Under the pieces are notes generated by a model. That model worked only from the letters and a program-made list of their open reading frames with translations. It did no database searches and was not told the DNA's origin. A stretch of DNA of 64,000 nt, taken from assembly GCF_025989125.1 (NCBI RefSeq), contig NZ_JAPDNR010000001.1, forward strand, positions 3,020,301 to 3,084,300, written 5' to 3'. Of the stretch, positions 52,287-59,746 are shown piece after piece; position 1 is the stretch's first letter, and every line of letters starts with the position of its first letter. This stretch comes from Chitinophaga nivalis (GTDB taxonomy: Bacteria > Bacteroidota > Bacteroidia > Chitinophagales > Chitinophagaceae). The position numbers and the translations under genes are program-made.

Positions 52287-52781
52287 ATGAAAATATACCT
52301 GCTCGGTTTTATGGGTGCCGGAAAATCCTATTGGGGAAAACAATTGGCGGATCATTGGCAGCTGCCTTTTTATGATCTGGATGAAGTAATTGTAGGGGCA
52401 GAAGAGATGGCCATCAGTGATATCTTCGCTATAAAAGGGGAAGACTATTTCCGGGAACGGGAAAGTATGTTGCTGCGGGAATTATCGCGCCAGGACAGAT
52501 TCCTGATTTCCTGTGGCGGTGGTACGCCCTGTTTCCAGGACAACATGGACTTTATGAATGACCATGGCACTACCATCTGGATCAACCCTTCTATCGCTGC
52601 GATGGTAGAACGGCTGCAGCGGAAAAAGTCAAAGCGTCCGTTAATCCAGGATCTTGATGATGATGACCTGAGTGGGTTTGTGGAGAAAAAGCTGGCCGAA
52701 AGGTTACCTTTTTATCAACAGTCCAGGCATATAATTTCATCTGATAATATTTCATTGGATACCTTTACGGAAAATTTCTAG
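52287..52781 (+). CDS. aroK: Shikimate kinase
   Basis: A 164-residue enzyme that phosphorylates shikimate in aromatic amino-acid synthesis. The P-loop is LGFMGAGKSYWGKQLA, the Mg/substrate Asp site YDLDEVIVGAEEM, then FRERESMLLRELS and the substrate loop FLISCGGGTPCF. The LID is near RKKSKRPLIQDL. Length is normal. It lies one base upstream of the DUF423 gene start. Confidence 0.94.
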   Translation: MKIYLLGFMGAGKSYWGKQLADHWQLPFYDLDEVIVGAEEMAISDIFAIKGEDYFRERESMLLRELSRQDRFLISCGGGTPCFQDNMDFMNDHGTTIWINPSIAAMVERLQRKKSKRPLIQDLDDDDLSGFVEKKLAERLPFYQQSRHIISSDNISLDTFTENF

Positions 52782-52782
52782 T

Positions 52783-53175
52783 ATGCATAAAAGTTTTTTA
52801 GTTTGGGCAGCGGTTTTAGGCGCATTGGCAGTAATCCTGGGTGCATTTGGTGCACATAAACTGAAGGAGCTGGTGCCGGTTGAAACCGTATCTACTTTTC
52901 AGACAGGCGTTACGTATCAGTTCTATCATGTCTTTGCATTGTTAATTACCGGCATTCTCTTTGCTCATCTCCCGGGCAGCCAGTTACAATGGGCAGGCAG
53001 GTTTTTTATTACAGGTATTATTCTTTTTTCCGGATCACTGTATCTGCTTACTTTGATGAAGATGACCGGCAATGTAGGATTAAAAGGTATCGGTATCATT
53101 ACGCCTATTGGCGGCGTATTTTTTATCGCCGGTTGGATTAGCTTGTTGTTGGGCGTGCTCAGGATAAAGGCATAA
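52783..53175 (+). CDS. DUF423 membrane protein
   Basis: A 130-residue protein with four membrane helices, containing the family start AAVLGALAVILGAFGAHKLK, then FQTGVTYQFYHVFALLITG and ITPIGGVFFIAGWISLLLG. The function is unknown. It starts one base after the aroK stop and the alpha/beta hydrolase gene follows 12 bases later, so the cluster is packed. Confidence 0.93.
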   Translation: MHKSFLVWAAVLGALAVILGAFGAHKLKELVPVETVSTFQTGVTYQFYHVFALLITGILFAHLPGSQLQWAGRFFITGIILFSGSLYLLTLMKMTGNVGLKGIGIITPIGGVFFIAGWISLLLGVLRIKA

Positions 53176-53187
53176 AGCAGTTTTTCT

Positions 53188-54606
53188 ATGTACAAATGCG
53201 GTTGGGCGCTATTGTTGTGTGTTTGTCTGTGCGCGGTGGTGCGGGCACAGGATCCTACTGTTATTACCGGTAAGTGGTATGGCGTAGCTACTTCCTATTA
53301 TGGCGAGAAACAACGGTTGATCGTAACCCTTGCCAAACAAGGTACAGGGTATGCGGGGCAGCTGGAAAGTCCTGACCAGACAGCGGTAGCATTACCTTTT
53401 GATCAGATTGTATACCGCAGGGATACCTTATTGTTGCGTATAGACGACATCCGGTTTGCCTATACGGGCGTGTGGGATGTGGCCTCGGCACGGTTCAAGG
53501 GATTGTTTTCCTGGAACGGACAACAGAGCCGGCTGGATCTCAGCCGCACGGTCATCAACCGGGAAGACGTGAGCAGACGGCCACAGGAACCGGTAGCTCC
53601 TTATCCATATTATACAGAAAACGTTACATTCGATCATACAAAAGATAGTATTACCCTGGCCGGCACGTTTACCCGGCCGGCCACCCTGGGTAAATATCCG
53701 GTAGTGGTCCTGATCAGCGGTTCCGGTGCGCAGGACCGCAATGGTGAAATGGCCGGACACAAAACCTTCCTCGTACTGGCAGATTATCTGGCCCGTAACG
53801 GCATTGCTTCGCTGCGATGCGACGACAGAGGAACCGGCGCATCCGGCGGCGATCATACAAAAGCCACGATTTACGATTTGGCAGCAGATGTAAAATCGGC
53901 GATGGCCTATCTGAAAACAAGGCGGGATGTGGATGTCCGGAGTATCGGACTGGCGGGCCACAGCGAAGGTGCCGCCATTGCGCAGATAGCGGCAGCAGAT
54001 AATCCGGCCGTAGCATTTGTGATAGCCATGGCGGGTCCGGGACTGCCCGGCCGCGAACTGGTAGATCAGCAAATCATCATCAACGGAAGGCTGGCCGGAG
54101 AACCGGATAGCCTGACACAATCCCGGTTGTTGCGACTGAAACCATACTGGGATGCATTGGCGGGTGATACGAATATCGCAGTGGCAAAAGCCCGTGCAAC
54201 GGAGGTACTGCGGGATATGTACCGTCATGCTCCGGATAGTATTAAACAGCAGGTATCTGAAGAAGTATTTGCGGGAGATATTAACTTCACCCCGGAAATG
54301 TCTTCTTTGTTATTATATAAACCACTCGTATATCTCAGGCAGATTAAATGCCCGGTCATGGCTATTAACGGGTCGCGGGATATACAGGTGGAGGCAGATG
54401 CCAATCTGAATGCGATAGAACGGGCATTGCGCGAAAATGGCAATATGCTCGTAACAATCCGTAAGTTTGAAGGTTTAAACCACTTGTTCCAGCGTTGTAA
54501 AACCTGTACAGTAGAAGAATACGGTGAACTGGAACAAACCATTGATCCGATGGTCCCGGAATTCATGTCACACTGGATACTGCAGTTGCCGCCAACTGCA
54601 AAGTAA
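53188..54606 (+). CDS. Exported alpha/beta hydrolase
   Basis: A 472-residue exported hydrolase. The signal peptide (MYKCGWALLLCVCLCAVVRA) leads into an N-terminal beta-rich domain (about 22-130). The hydrolase domain begins ENVTFDHTKDSITLAGTFTR, has the oxyanion segment VLISGSGAQDRNGEM, the nucleophile elbow GLAGHSEGAAIAQIA, and the catalytic Asp and His in VMAINGSRDIQV and KFEGLNHLFQ. It resembles exported acyl-peptide or feruloyl-type hydrolases; the substrate cannot be told. It is in line with aroK and the DUF423 gene. Confidence 0.9.
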   Translation: MYKCGWALLLCVCLCAVVRAQDPTVITGKWYGVATSYYGEKQRLIVTLAKQGTGYAGQLESPDQTAVALPFDQIVYRRDTLLLRIDDIRFAYTGVWDVASARFKGLFSWNGQQSRLDLSRTVINREDVSRRPQEPVAPYPYYTENVTFDHTKDSITLAGTFTRPATLGKYPVVVLISGSGAQDRNGEMAGHKTFLVLADYLARNGIASLRCDDRGTGASGGDHTKATIYDLAADVKSAMAYLKTRRDVDVRSIGLAGHSEGAAIAQIAAADNPAVAFVIAMAGPGLPGRELVDQQIIINGRLAGEPDSLTQSRLLRLKPYWDALAGDTNIAVAKARATEVLRDMYRHAPDSIKQQVSEEVFAGDINFTPEMSSLLLYKPLVYLRQIKCPVMAINGSRDIQVEADANLNAIERALRENGNMLVTIRKFEGLNHLFQRCKTCTVEEYGELEQTIDPMVPEFMSHWILQLPPTAK

Positions 54607-54627
54607 TCCCAATTTTGAAGCTATATT

Positions 54628-57318
54628 ATGTCGAAGAATAAATTGAAAACCGAAAAACCGGAGAACAAAAAACCAAAAGGCGCCGCCCCGAACCCCGATG
54701 TGTTGAAGAAAGACAAGGAGCCTGAGGTAAAAGTAAAGGAGCTGGTAAAAGATGAACGTACCCATAAAGTAATGGGCGTGTTTTTTCTTTTGCTGTCCGT
54801 GTATTGTTTTATTGCATTCACTTCATACCTGTTTACCTGGGAAGATGATCAGGATAAAGTATTCCGCTATTCTACGCAGGAACTGCTGATTGGCGATGTA
54901 AAGGTAGATAACCTGCTGGGCCGTCTGGGGGCCTATGTATCCCATAATTTTTTCTTTAACGGGGTAGGCGTAGCAGCTTACCTGTTTTGTTATTTCTTTT
55001 TTATCATCGGTGTGAATTTTATAGTGGGCCGCCGGGTATTCCGGGTTTGGCGCAATGTGAAATATATTCTTTTCGGATTGCTGTTTGTCAGTATGACGCT
55101 GGCATTTCTGGCCGGTGGTTTTGATTTCCCCTGGGGTGGTGCCCTCGGCAATGCACTGAATAAATGGACCTCTGGTTTTGTGGGTAAAACCGGTACGGCG
55201 TTATTACTGCTGGTAGCCGGTTTCTCCTGGCTCATCTGGAAATTCAATTTCGATTTCAAGTGGCCGGAAAAAAAGGTGAAACCACCTAAACCTGCTCCGG
55301 TAGCACCGCCGGTAACGCCGTTGGCCGCCGCAGCTGCTGCAGTTACGCCAGCTGCTGCCACGCCGCCCCCGGTAAAAGAGGCCGACCGTAAAAACGGATT
55401 AAGGGAAGATAGTGGCGTGATGGTAATTCCGCCTGCTGCGGAAGAAGACCTGGATGAGTTTTCACCCATGGAGTTGGTAGAGCGGGAAGAAATTACTGTG
55501 ATTCCTTCGCATGTACCGCATGTGCCACCGGTAGTGCCGCCGGCGCCTATCCTGAACGAGCCCGAAGAAGAGGAAGAAGAAGGAGAAGAGCTGATGCTGG
55601 AGTTGAAAGAGTTGCCGGAAATGGAAGAAGGGGAGGATGAAGATCCGGGGCCGTTGCTGTATATAGAAGAAACGCCTGCGGAAGAAGTGGCGCCGACACC
55701 TAAAAAGAAAAATGCACCGCAGGAAGTAGCATTCGAAATCAAGCCTACTTTCCAGGATGAGGAAGAAGAGGTAGAAGAAGTGGCCGCAGTAAGGCCGGTG
55801 GTACCGGCTGATCCTTATGATCCTTCCCTGGATCTGCGGGACTATCAATATCCTACCCTGGACCTCCTGGAAAATCATAATGCCGATAAAGTTATTGTAC
55901 AGGACACCTCAGAGCTGGAGAAAAATAAAAACCAGATCATCGATACCCTCAAAAACTATGATATCTCTATCCAGAAAATCAGTGCAACCGTAGGACCTAC
56001 GGTAACACTGTACGAGATTGTACCGGCAGCGGGTGTACGTATTTCCCGGATCAAAAATCTGGAAGATGATATTGCGTTGAGTCTGTCGGCCCTGGGTATC
56101 CGTATTATCGCGCCTATTCCGGGTAAGGGTACCATTGGTATTGAGGTGCCCAATGTGAAAAAGACGATTGTATCGCTCAAAAATATGCTGGCATCGGAAA
56201 AATTCCAGTCCAGTACCATGGACCTGCCGATTGCCATCGGGAAGAAGATCGATAATGAAAACTTCATTGCGGACCTGGCCAAAATGCCGCACCTGCTGAT
56301 GGCAGGGGCTACCGGTCAGGGTAAATCCGTTGGTATCAATACCTTGCTGGTATCGTTGTTGTATAAAAAACATCCGTCGCAGCTGAAGTTTGTACTGGTA
56401 GATCCCAAGAAGGTGGAGCTGTCGTTGTATAAGCTGATTGAAAAACACTTCCTGGCAAAGCTGCCGGGAGAAGATGATGCTATCATTACCGATACCAAGA
56501 AGGTGATTCATACCCTCAATGCCTTGTGTATTGAAATGGATCTCCGGTACGACCTGTTGAAGGAAGCCGGTACACGTAATATCCGGGAGTACAATAATAA
56601 GTTTACCCAACGCCGACTGAATCCGCTGAAAGGTCATCGTTACCTGCCTTTCATTGTGCTGGTCGTGGATGAGTTTGCGGATCTGATTATGACCGCCGGT
56701 AAAGAGGTGGAGATGCCGATTGCCCGTTTGGCCCAGCTGGCCCGTGCGGTAGGTATTCACCTGATTATTGCTACCCAGCGTCCTTCCGTGAATATCATTA
56801 CCGGTACCATTAAAGCCAACTTCCCGGCGCGGGTAGCCTTTAAGGTATCTTCCAAAATAGATTCCCGTACCATCCTGGATATTGGCGGCGCAGAGCAGCT
56901 GATCGGACAGGGGGATATGCTGGTGTCCTTCAACGGAGAACTGGTACGTTTACAGTGTGCTTTCGTGGATACGCCGGAAGTGGAGAATGTGGCAGAGTTC
57001 ATCGGCAACCAGAAAGGGTATCCGGATGCTTTCCTGCTGCCGGAATATGTAGATGACAAGGATTCCGATGGTAAGGAACTGACGCTGGCAGACAGGGATC
57101 CGTTATTTGAGGAAGCAGCACAGGTGATTGTACAAACCCAGCAGGGGTCTACTTCCTTGCTGCAGCGGCGGATGAAGCTGGGGTATAACCGGGCGGGCCG
57201 CCTCATGGATCAGCTGGAAGCAGCCAGCATTGTAGGGCCTAATATGGGTAGTAAGGCGCGGGATGTACTGGTTAAAACAGATGCAGAGCTGCAGGAAATC
57301 CTTAATAATTTGTTATAA
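54628..57318 (+). CDS. ftsK: DNA translocase FtsK
   Basis: An 896-residue septal DNA pump that clears chromosomal DNA and helps resolve dimers at division. Four membrane helices lie in about residues 50-200 (KVMGVFFLLLSVYCFIAFTS, then VGVAAYLFCYFFFIIGVNFI and others). A Pro/Ala- and Glu-rich linker covers about 210-400. The motor has Walker A LMAGATGQGKSVGIN, Walker B FIVLVVDEFADLIM and the segment IATQRPSVNIITGTIKANFP. The C-terminal gamma winged helix starts STSLLQRRMKLGYNRAGRLM. Length and domains are complete. lolA follows 137 bases later, as often in this phylum. Confidence 0.96.
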   Translation: MSKNKLKTEKPENKKPKGAAPNPDVLKKDKEPEVKVKELVKDERTHKVMGVFFLLLSVYCFIAFTSYLFTWEDDQDKVFRYSTQELLIGDVKVDNLLGRLGAYVSHNFFFNGVGVAAYLFCYFFFIIGVNFIVGRRVFRVWRNVKYILFGLLFVSMTLAFLAGGFDFPWGGALGNALNKWTSGFVGKTGTALLLLVAGFSWLIWKFNFDFKWPEKKVKPPKPAPVAPPVTPLAAAAAAVTPAAATPPPVKEADRKNGLREDSGVMVIPPAAEEDLDEFSPMELVEREEITVIPSHVPHVPPVVPPAPILNEPEEEEEEGEELMLELKELPEMEEGEDEDPGPLLYIEETPAEEVAPTPKKKNAPQEVAFEIKPTFQDEEEEVEEVAAVRPVVPADPYDPSLDLRDYQYPTLDLLENHNADKVIVQDTSELEKNKNQIIDTLKNYDISIQKISATVGPTVTLYEIVPAAGVRISRIKNLEDDIALSLSALGIRIIAPIPGKGTIGIEVPNVKKTIVSLKNMLASEKFQSSTMDLPIAIGKKIDNENFIADLAKMPHLLMAGATGQGKSVGINTLLVSLLYKKHPSQLKFVLVDPKKVELSLYKLIEKHFLAKLPGEDDAIITDTKKVIHTLNALCIEMDLRYDLLKEAGTRNIREYNNKFTQRRLNPLKGHRYLPFIVLVVDEFADLIMTAGKEVEMPIARLAQLARAVGIHLIIATQRPSVNIITGTIKANFPARVAFKVSSKIDSRTILDIGGAEQLIGQGDMLVSFNGELVRLQCAFVDTPEVENVAEFIGNQKGYPDAFLLPEYVDDKDSDGKELTLADRDPLFEEAAQVIVQTQQGSTSLLQRRMKLGYNRAGRLMDQLEAASIVGPNMGSKARDVLVKTDAELQEILNNLL

Positions 57319-57454
57319 TTTGTTTTAATATGTCGGTATTCGGAGAATTTGCCATCCATTTCGCTGGAAATAAACGAATTTCGCGTGTTGTAAAAAAAAC
57401 CTGATCATACCGGCATGGCATTTGTCTGATGCCGGGTAAGAAACCAAAAAAACT

Positions 57455-58117
57455 ATGATGAAGAAATTTGTATTAACGGGATTGTTGTTGGGCGGTATTG
57501 TTTTCGGCAGCACGGCGCAGTCAAAAGGAACCAACGACCCGAAAGCCAAAATTGTTCTGGATGGGGTTAGTAGTAAATTTAAATCATTAAAAACAGTCGT
57601 AGCGAATTTTATATTAAAAGTAGAAGGGGCTAATAACAGTGTAAATGATTCCAAAAAAGGAACCGTATACCTGAAAGGCGCCAAGTATAAAGTGACCCTG
57701 CCAGGCCAGGAGATCATCAGCGATAACAAAACCTCCTGGACTTATGCCAAGGATGTGAATGAAGTAACCATCAACAACGTAGACCAGAGCGGCGGCGCCA
57801 TGACACCGGCGAAACTCTTTACCAATTTCTACGATAAGGATTTTCTGTATCGCCTCGAGGCAGAAAGCAACGAAAAAGGTAAGGTATTGCAAAACATTGA
57901 GTTAACGCCTACTGACAAGTCAAAAAACATCTTTAAGGTGATTGTATCCGTAGATAAAAAGAACCAGAACATTGCCAGAATGAAAGTGTTCGAAAAAAAT
58001 GGTAATCATTATACCTACGAGATCACCAGCTTTACGCCTAATTCCAACCTGAGTGATGCTACGTTTACTTTCGACGCTAAAAAATTCCCGGGCGTGGAAG
58101 TAGTGGATCTCAGATAA
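57455..58117 (+). CDS. lolA: Outer-membrane lipoprotein carrier protein LolA
   Basis: A 220-residue periplasmic chaperone that ferries lipoproteins to the outer membrane. It has a signal peptide (MKKFVLTGLLLGGIVFGSTA), the start of the LolA barrel KAKIVLDGVSSKFKSLKTVV, then NFILKVEGANNSVNDSKKGT, TSWTYAKDVNEVTINN and TYEITSFTPNSNLSDATFTF. A second ATG three bases later is also possible. It follows ftsK. Confidence 0.93.
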   Translation: MMKKFVLTGLLLGGIVFGSTAQSKGTNDPKAKIVLDGVSSKFKSLKTVVANFILKVEGANNSVNDSKKGTVYLKGAKYKVTLPGQEIISDNKTSWTYAKDVNEVTINNVDQSGGAMTPAKLFTNFYDKDFLYRLEAESNEKGKVLQNIELTPTDKSKNIFKVIVSVDKKNQNIARMKVFEKNGNHYTYEITSFTPNSNLSDATFTFDAKKFPGVEVVDLR

Positions 58118-58141
58118 TTTTATAACATATTATAGATTAAA

Positions 58142-58196
58142 AATTACGCATTGGCCGGAAGATGATCGCGAAAGCGCTTCCAGTCAATGCGTAATT
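58142..58196 (+). terminator. Hairpin after lolA
   Basis: A 12-bp stem (AATTACGCATTG / CAATGCGTAATT) with a weaker inner GGAAG/CTTCC stem, followed by TCTTAATT. It is 24 bases past the lolA stop and lies before the lpdA promoter box. Confidence 0.65.
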
Positions 58197-58224
58197 CTTA
58201 ATTCCGAATTCGTAATTAATTTTC

Positions 58225-58232
58225 TACCTTTG
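58225..58232 (+). promoter_or_regulatory. -7 promoter box of lpdA
   Basis: TACCTTTG is an exact match to TAnnTTTG, 26 bases before the ATG of lpdA. A -33 TTTG at the usual 19-21 bp spacing is not evident. Confidence 0.55.
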
Positions 58233-58258
58233 GCAAGTTTCAATTAAAATTAAATAAT

Positions 58259-59665
58259 ATGGCATACGACGTAATCGTAATTGGTAGTGGGCCCGGCGGA
58301 TATGTGGCTGCTATCCGTGCTTCTCAGCTGGGATTTAAAACCGCAGTCGTGGAAAAAGAAAACCTGGGTGGGATTTGTTTAAACTGGGGCTGTATTCCAA
58401 CCAAAGCTTTATTAAAAACTGCACAGGTATTTGAATATACGCAGCATTCCAAAGATTACGGTATTACCGTAGGTGATGCGAAAGTAGAATTTGATGCTGT
58501 TATCAAACGTAGTCGCGGTGTTGCTGATAAAATGAGCAGGGGCGTACAGTTCCTGATGAAAAAAAATAAGATTGATGTGCTCCTGGGCCATGGTAAAGTA
58601 AAAACCAAAGGTCAGGTAGAAGTAACTGATAAAGACGGTAAAGCTACCGTATACGATGCGAAACACATCATCCTGGCTACAGGCGCCCGTGCACGGGAAC
58701 TGCCTAACCTGAAAATTGATGGCAAAAACGTAATCGGTTACCGTGAAGCGATGGTACTGCCTAAACAACCTAAATCCATGATTGTGGTTGGTTCTGGTGC
58801 AATCGGTGTTGAGTTTGCATACTTCTATGCTACTATCGGCACGAAAGTAACCATCGTTGAATTCCTCCCGCGTATTGTACCGGTAGAAGATGAAGACATC
58901 TCCAAAGAACTGGAAAAAATATACAAAAAGAAAGGCATCGATATCATGACCAACGCTTCTGTAGAAGCTGTGGAAGCTACTGGTAACGGTGTGAAAGCGA
59001 AAGTAAAAACCCAGACAGGCGAAATTACCCTGGAGGCAGATGTAGTACTGAGCGCAGTAGGTATCGCTGCCAATATCGAAAACATCGGTCTGGAAGGGCT
59101 GGGTATCAAAACCGATAAAGGCCGTGTACTGGTAGATAAATACTATCAGACCAATATCCCGGGCGTTTATGCTATCGGTGATATGGTTCCTGGTCAGGCC
59201 CTGGCACACGTAGCTTCCAAAGAAGCGATCGTTTGCGTGGAAGCTATCGCTTACAACGAGAAAAAATACGCACACAAACCTGCTACCATCGATTATATGA
59301 ACATTCCGGGCTGTACTTACTGTGCACCTGAAATTGCTTCTGTTGGTTATACAGAGAAAGCAGCGAAAGAAGCCGGATACGAAGTTAAAGTGGGTAAATT
59401 CCCATTCTCTGCTTCCGGTAAAGCTTCTGCTGCCGGTGCAACTGAAGGCTTCGTAAAAGTGATCTTTGATGCCAAATACGGCGAATGGTTAGGTACCCAC
59501 ATGATCGGTGCCAACGTTACAGAGATCATCGCTGAAACGGTAGTAGCCCGCAAACTGGAAACTACTTACCAGGAAGTGCTGGATTCTATCCACCCGCACC
59601 CAACCATGAGCGAGTCTGTAAAAGACGCGATCGAAGTAGCTTACGGAGAAGCGATTCACCTGTAA
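58259..59665 (+). CDS. lpdA: Dihydrolipoyl dehydrogenase
   Basis: A 468-residue FAD enzyme (E3) that reoxidises dihydrolipoamide in pyruvate and 2-oxoglutarate dehydrogenase. It has the FAD fingerprint YDVIVIGSGPGGYVAAIRA, the redox disulfide GGICLNWGCIPTKALL, the NAD fingerprint IVVGSGAIGVEFAYFYATIG, the second FAD site GVYAIGDMVPGQALAHVAS and the active-site His-Glu in SIHPHPTMSE. Length is normal. It stands alone with its own promoter box and terminator. Confidence 0.97.
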   Translation: MAYDVIVIGSGPGGYVAAIRASQLGFKTAVVEKENLGGICLNWGCIPTKALLKTAQVFEYTQHSKDYGITVGDAKVEFDAVIKRSRGVADKMSRGVQFLMKKNKIDVLLGHGKVKTKGQVEVTDKDGKATVYDAKHIILATGARARELPNLKIDGKNVIGYREAMVLPKQPKSMIVVGSGAIGVEFAYFYATIGTKVTIVEFLPRIVPVEDEDISKELEKIYKKKGIDIMTNASVEAVEATGNGVKAKVKTQTGEITLEADVVLSAVGIAANIENIGLEGLGIKTDKGRVLVDKYYQTNIPGVYAIGDMVPGQALAHVASKEAIVCVEAIAYNEKKYAHKPATIDYMNIPGCTYCAPEIASVGYTEKAAKEAGYEVKVGKFPFSASGKASAAGATEGFVKVIFDAKYGEWLGTHMIGANVTEIIAETVVARKLETTYQEVLDSIHPHPTMSESVKDAIEVAYGEAIHL

Positions 59666-59684
59666 TCAAGTAATTGTAAATACA

Positions 59685-59723
59685 AAAGAAAGCCGTTCAG
59701 ACCAGATCTGAACGGCTTTCTTT
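59685..59723. terminator. Bidirectional terminator between lpdA and the subtilase gene
   Basis: A 17-bp perfect stem (AAAGAAAGCCGTTCAGA / TCTGAACGGCTTTCTTT) lies between convergent genes. Confidence 0.92.
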
Positions 59724-59746
59724 ATGTTGGAAAGTCAGGCAGTATA

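Noticed and set aside
55240..55800. Low-complexity Pro/Ala/Glu stretch in ftsK as a separate repeat element
   Set aside because: It is the normal flexible linker between the membrane and motor parts of FtsK; the reverse-strand frame is a shadow.
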